Assembly: GCF_004959765.1 (NCBI RefSeq)
Contig: NZ_SJZD01000002.1
Coordinates: forward strand, 186,001-250,000
DNA: 64,000 bases
Origin: Flavobacterium sp. H122
Lineage (GTDB): Bacteria > Bacteroidota > Bacteroidia > Flavobacteriales > Flavobacteriaceae
Direction of reading: 5' to 3'
Numbering within the stretch: the stretch's first letter is position 1; the number at the start of each line of letters is the position of its first letter. This document shows positions 26,681-34,239 of the stretch, piece by piece. The notes under the pieces were generated by a model. That model saw only the letters and a list, made by a program, of their open reading frames with translations, was not told where the DNA came from and ran no database searches. The translations under genes were made by a program, and so were the position numbers.

Positions 26681-27271
26681 TTATGCCTGTAGTTCATGCA
26701 ATCGTTTTACATATTTCCCAATCACATCAAACTCTAAGTTTACTTTTGTTCCTATTTTAAAAGAATTAAAATTGGTGTGTTCGTAAGTATATGGGATAAT
26801 CGCGACGCTAAACTCGTTGATTTTTGAATTTACTACAGTTAGGCTCGTTCCGTTTACGGTGATGGATCCTTTTTCAATGGTGATGTTGTTTAGGCTTCTG
26901 TCGTATTCGAAAGTGAAATACCAGCTTCCATCTGCTTCTTCTATATTTTTGCAGATTGCTGTTTGATCCACATGACCTTGAACGATGTGTCCGTCCAGAC
27001 GGTCTCCCAGCTTCATGGCGCGTTCTAAATTAACTGCATCGCCAACCTGCCAGTCACCTAAATTGGTTTTGTCGATCGTTTCTTTAATGGCAGTAACCGT
27101 ATAAATATCATCTTTAATTGAAACCACGGTCAGACAAACGCCATTATGAGCTACACTTTGGTCGATTTTTAACTCATTTGTGATGTCTGCCCGTACAGAT
27201 ACGTGTATGTTTTCGCCCTCTTTTTCAAGTCCCGTGATGGTACCAAGAGTTTCTATGATTCCTGTAAACAT
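26681..27271 (-). CDS. ribE: Riboflavin synthase, alpha subunit
   Basis: A 196-residue enzyme that dismutates two 6,7-dimethyl-8-ribityllumazine molecules to riboflavin. The N-terminal MFTGIIETLGTI is diagnostic. Two lumazine-binding repeats are visible: the first with HNGVCLTVV and a following GDRLDGHIVQGHVD, the second with KGSITVNGTSLTVV and FSVAIIPYTYEHTNF. Residue order and length match the trimeric enzyme. No FMN riboswitch fits, as the space before the ATG is too short. Divergent from pdxA with back-to-back -7 boxes. Confidence 0.96.
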   Translation of the reverse strand: MFTGIIETLGTITGLEKEGENIHVSVRADITNELKIDQSVAHNGVCLTVVSIKDDIYTVTAIKETIDKTNLGDWQVGDAVNLERAMKLGDRLDGHIVQGHVDQTAICKNIEEADGSWYFTFEYDRSLNNITIEKGSITVNGTSLTVVNSKINEFSVAIIPYTYEHTNFNSFKIGTKVNLEFDVIGKYVKRLHELQA

Positions 27272-27288
27272 TAACTGATTAATTTTAG

Positions 27289-27296
27289 TAAATTTG
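27289..27296 (+). promoter_or_regulatory. -7 box of pdxA
   Basis: TAAATTTG, with the start site expected about 27 nt before the pdxA ATG at 27328. The -33 region lacks a clear TTG. Confidence 0.55.
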
Positions 27297-27300
27297 CATT

Positions 27301-27333
27301 CAAAATTAGCATAAATACATTAAAGCGATGACA
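27301..27333 (-). promoter_or_regulatory. Promoter of ribE
   Basis: On the minus strand TTG (27333-27331), a 22-bp spacer and TAATTTTG (27308-27301). It lies face to face with the pdxA -7 box, so the two promoters overlap. Confidence 0.58.
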
Positions 27334-28371
27334 AAAAAAGCAGAAAATATAATCGTAGGAATCTCGATTGGTGATTTGAACGGCATAGGAAGCGAGGTAA
27401 TACTGAAGTCGTTTGAAGACAACCGTATGCTGGAAATGTGTACGCCTGTAATTTTTGCTAATGTGAAAATTCTTTCATTCTTAAAAAAACAATTGAATTT
27501 AAATATCAATCTGCATGGGATTGATAAAATCGATCAGGCTGTCACAGGTAAGATAAATGTGCTTAATGTGTGGCGTGAAGGAGTGAATCTGGAATGGGGT
27601 GTGGAAGATCAGAATGTTGGGAAATACGCCGTTAAATCTTTTGTTACGGCTGTTCAGGCATTAAAAGAAGATAAAATAGATGTTTTGGTTACTGCTCCTA
27701 TCAGTAAGGCTAATATACAGAGTGAAGAATTTTCATTTCCCGGTCATACTGATTATCTGAATAAGGAATTAGAAGGTGACGCATTAATGTTTATGGTTCA
27801 GGATTCACTTCGTGTAGGTTTGCTGACAGATCATGTGCCAATTAATGAAGTGGCTAAACATTTGACGGAAGATTTGATAAGAAGAAAAATCAAAACGATA
27901 AATAAGTCTTTGATTCAGGATTTCGGAATCAATAAGCCAAGAATTGCTGTTTTGGGGTTGAATCCTCATTCAGGTGATAATGGGGTGATAGGTGATGAGG
28001 AGGAAAAAATATTAAAACCTGCTTTAAAGAAAATTTTTGAGGAGGGAGTTTTGGTTTTCGGGCCGTTTTCAGCCGATGGATTTTTTGGCAGCGGACAATA
28101 TGAAAAATACGATGCGGTTATTGCAGTATACCATGACCAGGGATTAATTCCGTTTAAGACTTTGTCTTTTGGGAAAGGAGTGAATTATACAGCTGGTTTG
28201 AATAAAGTGCGTACTTCTCCGGATCATGGAACCGGCTATGATATTGCCGGAAAAGGATTGGCAGATCACAGTTCGTTTACGGAAGCAATTTATACAGCGA
28301 TAGATATTTTTAAATCGCGTAATGAGTATTTGGAAATGTCTGAAAATCCTTTAAAAGTTAAAGAAAAGTAG
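27328..28371 (+). CDS. pdxA: 4-hydroxythreonine-4-phosphate dehydrogenase
   Basis: A 347-residue NAD(P)-dependent, zinc-dependent dehydrogenase of the DXP-dependent pyridoxal phosphate pathway. ISIGDLNGIGSEVILK is the usual N-terminus. VTAPISKANIQ, FPGHTDYLNKE, GLLTDHVPI, GLNPHSGDNGVIGDEE and YHDQGLIPFK carry the substrate and metal-binding residues, including the conserved His residues. TSPDHGTGYDIAGKG ends the active-site region. Cytosolic. Located between ribE (divergent) and the DUF177-rpmF operon, an order I recognise from other Flavobacteriia. Confidence 0.96.
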   Translation: MTKKAENIIVGISIGDLNGIGSEVILKSFEDNRMLEMCTPVIFANVKILSFLKKQLNLNINLHGIDKIDQAVTGKINVLNVWREGVNLEWGVEDQNVGKYAVKSFVTAVQALKEDKIDVLVTAPISKANIQSEEFSFPGHTDYLNKELEGDALMFMVQDSLRVGLLTDHVPINEVAKHLTEDLIRRKIKTINKSLIQDFGINKPRIAVLGLNPHSGDNGVIGDEEEKILKPALKKIFEEGVLVFGPFSADGFFGSGQYEKYDAVIAVYHDQGLIPFKTLSFGKGVNYTAGLNKVRTSPDHGTGYDIAGKGLADHSSFTEAIYTAIDIFKSRNEYLEMSENPLKVKEK

Positions 28372-28400
28372 TTATAAACAAAAAAATGTTTATAACCCTT

Positions 28401-28428
28401 TTGATTTTATAAATAATTTATATCTTTG
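28401..28428 (+). promoter_or_regulatory. Promoter of the DUF177-rpmF-fabH-accBC region
   Basis: TTTTG ending at 28403, a 17-bp spacer and TATCTTTG at 28421-28428 form a textbook Bacteroidetes promoter. The start site near 28433 leaves about 29 nt before the ATG at 28462, and excludes an apparent TTG start at 28426 inside the -7 box. Confidence 0.8.
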
Positions 28429-28461
28429 CACACCCTAATTAGGGAGCAAATTGTTGTTAAG

Positions 28462-28983
28462 ATGAAAGTTACGAATGATTATTTAATTCCTTATGTGGGA
28501 TTAAAGCTTGGGAAACATCAGTTTGAATACCAGATTAGTAAATCGTTCTTTGATTACTTTGAGTATGATGAGTTTGAATCGTCAGATATTAAAGTAAGCC
28601 TGGTGTTGGATAAACAAAGTAGTATGCTTGAATTAAATTTTAAGCATAAAGGTACTGTAAATGTACTTTGCGATGTTACGGGTGAGCCTTTTGATATGCC
28701 TGTTAAAGGAAAATTAAAACTTATTGTTCGTTTTGGTGATGAATACAATGACGACAATGAGGAGTTGCTGATCCTTCCTTACGGGGAACATCAAATTGAT
28801 ATAGCGCAATACATTTATGAAATGATTGCTTTATCTATACCATTAAAAAGAGTTGGTCCAAATGCAGAGGAATTTGAATTGGAAGAACTTAATGACATAG
28901 AAGTTAAAGAAGAACAAGAAATTAAAGAAGAAGAAATTGACCCGCGTTGGGCAGCATTAAAGAAACTATTAACGGATAAATAA
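28462..28983 (+). CDS. DUF177 (YceD-type) protein
   Basis: A 173-residue cytosolic protein of the DUF177 family, which in plants and bacteria is linked to 23S rRNA accumulation and is usually encoded next to rpmF. The start at 28462 (MKVTNDYLIPY) is chosen because an earlier TTG lies within the promoter. GTVNVLCDVTGEPFDMPV is the central family block. The acidic tail (ELEELNDIEVKEEQEIKEEE) ends with DPRWAALKKL, the conserved C-terminal motif. It is followed 9 bp later by rpmF, the usual arrangement. Confidence 0.91.
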   Translation: MKVTNDYLIPYVGLKLGKHQFEYQISKSFFDYFEYDEFESSDIKVSLVLDKQSSMLELNFKHKGTVNVLCDVTGEPFDMPVKGKLKLIVRFGDEYNDDNEELLILPYGEHQIDIAQYIYEMIALSIPLKRVGPNAEEFELEELNDIEVKEEQEIKEEEIDPRWAALKKLLTDK

Positions 28984-28992
28984 TTTTGTAAA

Positions 28993-29187
28993 ATGGCACA
29001 TCCTAAGAGAAGACAATCGTCGACAAGAAGAGACAAAAGAAGAACTCACTATAAAGCAACTGTTGCTCAAATCGCTACATGTCCAGTGACTGGAGAGGCG
29101 CATTTATACCACAGAGCTTACTGGCATGAAGGTAAAATGTATTACAGAGGTCAGGTAGTTATTGATAAATCAGTAGCTGTTGCTTAA
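28993..29187 (+). CDS. rpmF: 50S ribosomal protein L32
   Basis: A 64-residue ribosomal protein with the family start [21 protein letters not shown]. Most bacterial L32 proteins have a CxxC…CxxC zinc ribbon; here only one Cys remains ([20 protein letters not shown]), so zinc is probably not bound. I believe this is the usual form in Flavobacteriia. It lies in operon after DUF177 and before a strong terminator, which may only partly stop transcription into fabH. Confidence 0.96.
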   Translation: MAHPKRRQSSTRRDKRRTHYKATVAQIATCPVTGEAHLYHRAYWHEGKMYYRGQVVIDKSVAVA

Positions 29188-29210
29188 TACGTTTTAGTAA
29201 AAGATGAACT

Positions 29211-29236
29211 AACTCTCACCATGTGAGAGTTTTTTT
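29211..29236 (+). terminator. Terminator after rpmF
   Basis: Perfect 9-bp arms AACTCTCAC/GTGAGAGTT with a three-base loop and a T run. It separates rpmF from fabH, a place where attenuation would set the ratio of ribosomal to fatty-acid gene expression. Confidence 0.92.
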
Positions 29237-29353
29237 GTTGGAGTTAATTCAACTTTTCAAAAAATTGAAAATATTTGGTTTCTAATTTGAAGAATTTTTG
29301 TAATTTCATCGTCTTTTAGACGAAAGATTAGAAAGTCATAATTTTTAGACTTT

Positions 29354-30352
29354 ATGAATAAAATGACTGCTGCAATAACTGCTATAGGTTCCTATGTTCC
29401 TGACTTTGTTTTATCAAATGAAGTTTTGGAAACAATGATTGATACTACTGATGAATGGATTACCACCCGTACAGGTATCAAAGAAAGAAGAATCCTTAAA
29501 GAAAAAGGAGCCGGGACTTCTTATATGGCCATAAGAGCCGCGAAAAATCTATTTGAAAAACATGGTGTAAATCCTGAAGAGATTGATTTGGTAATCATGG
29601 CAACTGCTACTCCGGATATGCCGGTAGCCTCTACAGGTGTATATGTGGCTACGCAAATTGGAGCGGTAAATGCTTTTGCTTTTGATTTACAGGCTGCCTG
29701 TTCTAGCTTCCTTTATGGAATGTCGACCGCTGCAGCTTACATTCAATCAGGGCGATATAAAAAGGTACTTTTAATTGGGGCAGATAAAATGTCGTCAATT
29801 ATTGATTATACAGACAGAGCAACCTGCATTATCTTTGGAGATGGTGCAGGTGCTGTTCTTTTTGAGCCTAACGAAGAAGGATTTGGTTTACAGGATGAAA
29901 TTTTAAGAAGCGACGGTATAGGCCGTGAATATCTTAAAATTGATGCCGGAGGGTCAATCCTGCCAGCTTCAAAAGATACTGTAGAGAATGGACAGCATAC
30001 TGTTTTTCAGGATGGTAAAACGGTTTTCAAATACGCTGTATCAGGAATGGCTGACGTGAGTGAAAAAATCATGCAGCGCAACCATTTGTCGCATGATGAT
30101 GTAAACTGGTTGGTGGCGCATCAGGCGAATAAGCGTATTATTGATGCTACAGCTGAACGTATGGGATTAGACGAATCAAAAGTACTGATCAATATTCATC
30201 GTTATGGAAATACTACTTCGGCTACTTTGCCATTAGTATTATGTGACTTTGAAAAGCAATTGAAAAAAGGAGATAACATTGTTTTTGCCGCATTTGGGGG
30301 TGGCTTCACTTGGGGAGCTATTTACTTAAAATGGGCGTACGATACTAAATAA
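29354..30352 (+). CDS. fabH: 3-oxoacyl-ACP synthase III
   Basis: A 332-residue initiating condensing enzyme of type II fatty-acid synthesis, which joins an acyl-CoA primer to malonyl-ACP. Cys116 in QAACSSF is the nucleophile; the His of VAHQANKRIID and the Asn of HRYGNTTSAT complete the triad. TDEWITTRTGIKERR is the CoA-binding N-terminal block. In Flavobacteria the enzyme is expected to accept branched primers, but that cannot be read here. ATG 29354 is used; ATG 29363 is an alternative. accB follows after 20 bp. Confidence 0.96.
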   Translation: MNKMTAAITAIGSYVPDFVLSNEVLETMIDTTDEWITTRTGIKERRILKEKGAGTSYMAIRAAKNLFEKHGVNPEEIDLVIMATATPDMPVASTGVYVATQIGAVNAFAFDLQAACSSFLYGMSTAAAYIQSGRYKKVLLIGADKMSSIIDYTDRATCIIFGDGAGAVLFEPNEEGFGLQDEILRSDGIGREYLKIDAGGSILPASKDTVENGQHTVFQDGKTVFKYAVSGMADVSEKIMQRNHLSHDDVNWLVAHQANKRIIDATAERMGLDESKVLINIHRYGNTTSATLPLVLCDFEKQLKKGDNIVFAAFGGGFTWGAIYLKWAYDTK

Positions 30353-30372
30353 TAAACCAAAATCGAAATATC

Positions 30373-30861
30373 ATGGATATTAGAGAAATTCAAAACCTAA
30401 TCAAATTTGTAGCAAAATCAGGTGCTACTGAAGTAAAATTAGAGATGGATGATTTCAAAATCACTATCAAAACTATAGCGGAAGGTGCTGAAACAACTTA
30501 TGTGCAACACGTTCCTATGCAGGCTGCTATGCCGCAAATGCCGGTAGCTGCTGCTCCTGTGGTTGCTGCTCCTGCTCAGGCTGCTCCTGTTGCTGAAGTT
30601 GCTGTTGAGGAGACATCTAAATACATTACAGTGAAGTCACCTATGATTGGGACATTTTACCGTAAGCCATCTCCGGATAAACCAATGTTTGTTGAGGTAG
30701 GTTCTACAATTTCTAACGGAGATACTTTATGTGTTATCGAAGCAATGAAATTATTCAACGAAATTGAAAGTGAAGTTTCAGGAAAAATCGTTAAAATTTT
30801 AGTTGATGATGCATCTCCGGTTGAATTCGATCAACCATTATTCTTAGTAGATCCATCTTAA
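30373..30861 (+). CDS. accB: Acetyl-CoA carboxylase biotin carboxyl carrier protein
   Basis: A 162-residue BCCP. Residues 1-40 form the N-terminal dimerisation-type region, 45-80 an Ala/Pro/Val-rich flexible linker (MPQMPVAAAPVVAAPAQAAP), and 84-162 the biotinyl domain. Lys126 in VIEAMKLFNE is the biotin attachment site, and the thumb segment is present upstream (SPMIGTFYRKPSPDKPMF). It carries the carboxyl group from AccC to the carboxyltransferase. Flanked by fabH and accC in the same direction. Confidence 0.97.
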   Translation: MDIREIQNLIKFVAKSGATEVKLEMDDFKITIKTIAEGAETTYVQHVPMQAAMPQMPVAAAPVVAAPAQAAPVAEVAVEETSKYITVKSPMIGTFYRKPSPDKPMFVEVGSTISNGDTLCVIEAMKLFNEIESEVSGKIVKILVDDASPVEFDQPLFLVDPS

Positions 30862-30960
30862 TTTTAGACTTTTAGATTTTTTAGATTTTTAGACCTGTAA
30901 AATGTTTATCAATCTAAAAATCCAATAATCCAATTGTCTAATAATCTAATTTGAAAAAGG
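30862..30960 (+). repeat. AT-rich short-repeat spacer between accB and accC
   Basis: This 99-bp gap is made of degenerate copies of TTTTAGA (30867-30891) followed by copies of the complementary TCTAA/AATCTAA type (30913-30952). One exact 9-base inverted pair, ATTTTTAGA and TCTAAAAAT, spans the middle. Similar 'TCTAAAAATC' spacers are common in Flavobacterium intergenic DNA. Confidence 0.6.
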
Positions 30961-32310
30961 ATGTTTAAAAAAATATTAATAGCAAACAGGGGAGAAATTG
31001 CACTTCGTGTAATTAGAACCTGTAGAGAAATGGGAATCAAAACCGTTGCGGTTTATTCTACAGCAGATGCAGACAGCTTGCATGTTAAGTTTGCTGATGA
31101 AGCAGTTTGTATTGGTCCGGCGCCTAGTAATCAATCGTATTTGAAAATGTCAAATATCATTGCGGCGGCTGAAATTACTAATGCAGATGCAATACACCCG
31201 GGTTACGGATTCTTATCAGAGAATGCTAAATTCTCTAAAATCTGTCAGGAGCACAATATTAAATTCATTGGTGCTTCTCCTGAAATGATTGAAAAAATGG
31301 GAGACAAAGCTACTGCAAAAGCTACTATGAAAGCTGCAGGAGTTCCTTGTGTTCCAGGTTCAGATGGTATTTTAGAATCATTTGAAGAAGCAAAAAGAGT
31401 AGCTAAAGAAACTGGTTATCCAGTAATGATGAAAGCTACTGCAGGTGGTGGTGGTAAAGGTATGCGTGCTATCTGGAAAGAAGAAGAGCTTGAAAAAGCT
31501 TGGGAAAGTGCGCGTATGGAAGCTGCGGCTGCTTTTGGAAATGACGGTATGTACATGGAAAAACTTATTGAAGAGCCACGTCATATTGAAATCCAGATTG
31601 TAGGTGATTCTTACGGAAAAGCTTGTCACTTATCAGAAAGAGACTGTTCGGTACAACGCCGTCACCAAAAATTAACGGAAGAAACCCCGTCACCTTTCAT
31701 GACTGACGAATTACGTCACAAAATGGGTGAGGCTGCGGTAAAAGCGGCTGAATTTATCAGCTACGAAGGAGCTGGTACAGTGGAATTCTTAGTTGATAAG
31801 CACCGTAATTTCTACTTCATGGAAATGAATACCCGTATCCAGGTAGAACATCCAATTACTGAACAAGTAATTGATTACGATTTAATCCGCGAGCAAATTT
31901 TAGTTGCAGCTGGTGTGCCTATTTCAGGTAAAAACTATCTGCCGCAACTGCATTCAATTGAATGCCGTATCAATGCTGAGGATCCATACAATGATTTTCG
32001 TCCGTCGCCAGGTAAAATTACTGTTTTACATGCGCCGGGAGGTCATGGAGTGCGTTTAGATACTCACGTATATGCTGGTTATACAATTCCGCCTAATTAT
32101 GACTCTATGATTGCGAAATTGATCACAACAGCTCAAACCCGTGAAGAAGCAATTTCGAAAATGAAACGTGCTTTGGATGAATTCGTGATTGAAGGTATCA
32201 AAACAACTATTCCGTTCCACAGACAGTTAATGGATGAGCCGGATTATGTTGCTGGTAATTATACGACTAAGTTTATGGAAACTTTCAAAATGAAAGAGCC
32301 TAAAAATTAA
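30961..32310 (+). CDS. accC: Acetyl-CoA carboxylase, biotin carboxylase subunit
   Basis: A 449-residue ATP-grasp enzyme that carboxylates the biotin on AccB. The N-terminal domain begins [22 protein letters not shown]. The ATP lid is [33 protein letters not shown], the metal-binding [13 protein letters not shown] and RINAEDP are all in place. Length equals the stand-alone bacterial enzyme. Cytosolic; it forms a complex with AccB and the carboxyltransferase. A bidirectional terminator follows. Confidence 0.97.
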   Translation: MFKKILIANRGEIALRVIRTCREMGIKTVAVYSTADADSLHVKFADEAVCIGPAPSNQSYLKMSNIIAAAEITNADAIHPGYGFLSENAKFSKICQEHNIKFIGASPEMIEKMGDKATAKATMKAAGVPCVPGSDGILESFEEAKRVAKETGYPVMMKATAGGGGKGMRAIWKEEELEKAWESARMEAAAAFGNDGMYMEKLIEEPRHIEIQIVGDSYGKACHLSERDCSVQRRHQKLTEETPSPFMTDELRHKMGEAAVKAAEFISYEGAGTVEFLVDKHRNFYFMEMNTRIQVEHPITEQVIDYDLIREQILVAAGVPISGKNYLPQLHSIECRINAEDPYNDFRPSPGKITVLHAPGGHGVRLDTHVYAGYTIPPNYDSMIAKLITTAQTREEAISKMKRALDEFVIEGIKTTIPFHRQLMDEPDYVAGNYTTKFMETFKMKEPKN

Positions 32311-32312
32311 TA

Positions 32313-32344
32313 AAAAAATAGCCCTGAAATTCAGGGCTTTTTTG
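32313..32344. terminator. Bidirectional terminator after accC
   Basis: AGCCCTGAA (32320-32328) pairs with TTCAGGGCT (32330-32338), with A runs on the left and T runs on the right, placed between convergent accC and the SDR gene. Confidence 0.9.
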
Positions 32345-32354
32345 TTTAATGATT

Positions 32355-33122
32355 TTAGATGTGAATTCCTCCAGAGGCTTCAATGCGTTGCCCATTAACC
32401 CATTTGGATTCATCAGAACATAAAAAAGCAACGACGCTCCCAATGTCATCTGGTTTTCCAACTCTTCCCAGCGGAGTCATATTACTTATCATGTCGTTCA
32501 ATTCTTTATTGTCACGAACAGTTCCGCCTCCAAAATCAGTTTCTATAGCACCCGGTGCAACAGAGTTAACTCTTATTTTTCTGTTTCCAAATTCTACTGC
32601 CTGATAACGTGTTAATCCATCTATACCAGCTTTCATAATTGCATAAGCGGCATAACCTGAATAACTAAAACGTGCTAAACCTGAAGAAGTATTTACAATA
32701 CTTCCGCCATCATTTAATAATGGTAATAGTTTTTGAGTTAAGAAAAAAGGGGCCTTCAAATGAATGTCTGACATAGCATCAAAACCTGCTTCCGTTGTTT
32801 CGCTAATTGTTGCATGATAACCAGATCCTGCATTATTTACTAAAGCATCAAATTTATTAGTGCCGAAATCATTTTTAAGGATGTTTTCGAGCTCTTTTGC
32901 GAAATTATCGAATGATGAAGTGTTTGATAAATCTAATTGAAGAAAAGAAGCCTTTTTTCCTTCTGCAACTATTTCATTTGCTGTTTTTTCTGCTTCTTCT
33001 TTTTGAGATTGGAAAGTGATGATAATATCAAATCCTTTTTTAGCTAATTGTAATGCTGAATTCTTGCCTAAACCACGGCTGCCTCCTGTAACTAATGCAA
33101 TTTTATTTATACTGTTTGTCAT
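32355..33122 (-). CDS. Short-chain dehydrogenase/reductase
   Basis: A 255-residue classical SDR. TGGSRGLG is the nucleotide-binding Gly motif, NNAG the structural motif, NTSSG holds the catalytic Ser, and YAIMK the Tyr-Lys pair. VAPGAIETDF and the C-terminal WVNGQRIEASGGIHI are normal. The substrate is unknown; closest in feel to 3-oxoacyl-ACP-reductase-like SDRs. The AraC gene on its upstream side (93 bp) has the same direction, a common regulator-target pairing, so it may be induced by the substrate. This pairing is inference. Confidence 0.92.
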   Translation of the reverse strand: MTNSINKIALVTGGSRGLGKNSALQLAKKGFDIIITFQSQKEEAEKTANEIVAEGKKASFLQLDLSNTSSFDNFAKELENILKNDFGTNKFDALVNNAGSGYHATISETTEAGFDAMSDIHLKAPFFLTQKLLPLLNDGGSIVNTSSGLARFSYSGYAAYAIMKAGIDGLTRYQAVEFGNRKIRVNSVAPGAIETDFGGGTVRDNKELNDMISNMTPLGRVGKPDDIGSVVAFLCSDESKWVNGQRIEASGGIHI

Positions 33123-33215
33123 TTTGATATGTTTTAAAATTATATGACAAAGTTGCGATGATTTTGAAAGTTAGAGGTTGCTTGAAACAATCTATCTTTT
33201 GTAAAAATCAAATAA

Positions 33216-34145
33216 TCAATTGCGAAATGCTAACGGAGAGAAACCAGATTGCTTTTTGAAAAAATTAGAAAAATGAGCGACTTCTTCAAATCCTAAACTA
33301 TTTGAAATTTCGGAAATATTCCATGCAGTGTTTTTTAAAAGAATTTTAGATTCTTGTAAAATTCTAGACGTAATTATTTCTGTTGTTGTTTTTCCGGTTC
33401 TTTCTTTTAATGTTTTGTTCAAATGATTTACATGCACGTTTAATGTATCGGCATAGTCTTTTGGATTACGAAGTAATAGGGTTTGAGTGCTCGATTCTAT
33501 TGGGAATTGTCTTTCAAGAAGTTCAAGAAAAAGAGATGTAATTCGGGAAGAAGCATTCATAGTGTCAATAAGAGAATCCATTGGTTTTAGTTTTTGACCA
33601 TAGTGGATAAGCTCAACTAGATAATTACGAAGCAAATCATATTTGAATTTATAGTCTGATTCTATTTCGTTATGCATTTTATTGAAAATAGACTGAATTT
33701 CTTCATATTGTTTCTCTGTTAATTGAAAAATAAAATCGGTATTAGGCTGATAAATTGGTAATTCATCTATGACTAATCCTGTTTTTGATTTGGTCATAAA
33801 GTCACTTGTGAAAACACAAAAGTGTCCTTTTTGATTATTGTCTAGTGGTGTATAGCGATAAGGTATTTTGGGAGTAGCAAAAAGAATGGCGAAATCTTTA
33901 ATTTCTATTGTTTTATCTGTGTATTCGACTGTATTTTTTCCATTAATTAGGCTGATTTTATAATAAGCTCTTCTATTATATGGCATCGCTGGTTTTGCTT
34001 TACACACATTGTACATATCAGCAATATTAAAAACATTAAAATGACCAACATCTTTTTTGTCCATTTCCTCAATGTATTTTATTACTTCAGGACAATAGTC
34101 GCCAAACATTTCATTGTAAAACTCTTTTATGGTTGTTGTTGTCAT
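33216..34145 (-). CDS. AraC family transcriptional regulator
   Basis: A 309-residue regulator. The N-terminal ~170 residues look like a cupin-type sensor (YYKISLINGKNTVEY, FAILFATPKIPYRYTP, HFCVFTSDFM). Residues ~215-309 hold the double helix-turn-helix: YADTLNVHVNHLNKTLKERTG (first part) and WNISEISNSLGFEEVAHFSN followed by FFKKQSGFSPLAFR. No membrane segment is visible. It probably acts on its own region or the neighbouring SDR gene. Its -7 box overlaps the tail of the terminator of the upstream GH92 gene. Confidence 0.92.
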   Translation of the reverse strand: MTTTTIKEFYNEMFGDYCPEVIKYIEEMDKKDVGHFNVFNIADMYNVCKAKPAMPYNRRAYYKISLINGKNTVEYTDKTIEIKDFAILFATPKIPYRYTPLDNNQKGHFCVFTSDFMTKSKTGLVIDELPIYQPNTDFIFQLTEKQYEEIQSIFNKMHNEIESDYKFKYDLLRNYLVELIHYGQKLKPMDSLIDTMNASSRITSLFLELLERQFPIESSTQTLLLRNPKDYADTLNVHVNHLNKTLKERTGKTTTEIITSRILQESKILLKNTAWNISEISNSLGFEEVAHFSNFFKKQSGFSPLAFRN

Positions 34146-34165
34146 TTTTTATTTTTTGTAAAATT

Positions 34166-34173
34166 CAAATTTA
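34166..34173 (-). promoter_or_regulatory. -7 box of the AraC gene
   Basis: Minus-strand TAAATTTG follows the T run of the GH92 terminator by one base. The expected start site is ~16 nt before the ATG at 34145. Confidence 0.55.
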
Positions 34174-34209
34174 CAAAAAAAATGAACCCTAAAGTTAGTC
34201 TTTAGGGTT
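34174..34209 (-). terminator. Terminator of the second GH92 gene
   Basis: Ten-base arms AACCCTAAAG (34185-34194) and CTTTAGGGTT (34200-34209) with a minus-strand run of eight T. Confidence 0.9.
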
Positions 34210-34239
34210 TGGAGTCTTACTTGATGAGGAAATCATATT

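Noticed and set aside
27272..27327. Possible FMN or other riboswitch between ribE and pdxA
   Set aside because: Only 56 bp separate the two start codons and both promoters fit there; there is no room for a riboswitch.
28426..28461. TTG start for the DUF177 gene
   Set aside because: The TTG is part of the TATCTTTG promoter box; the ATG at 28462 matches the family start.
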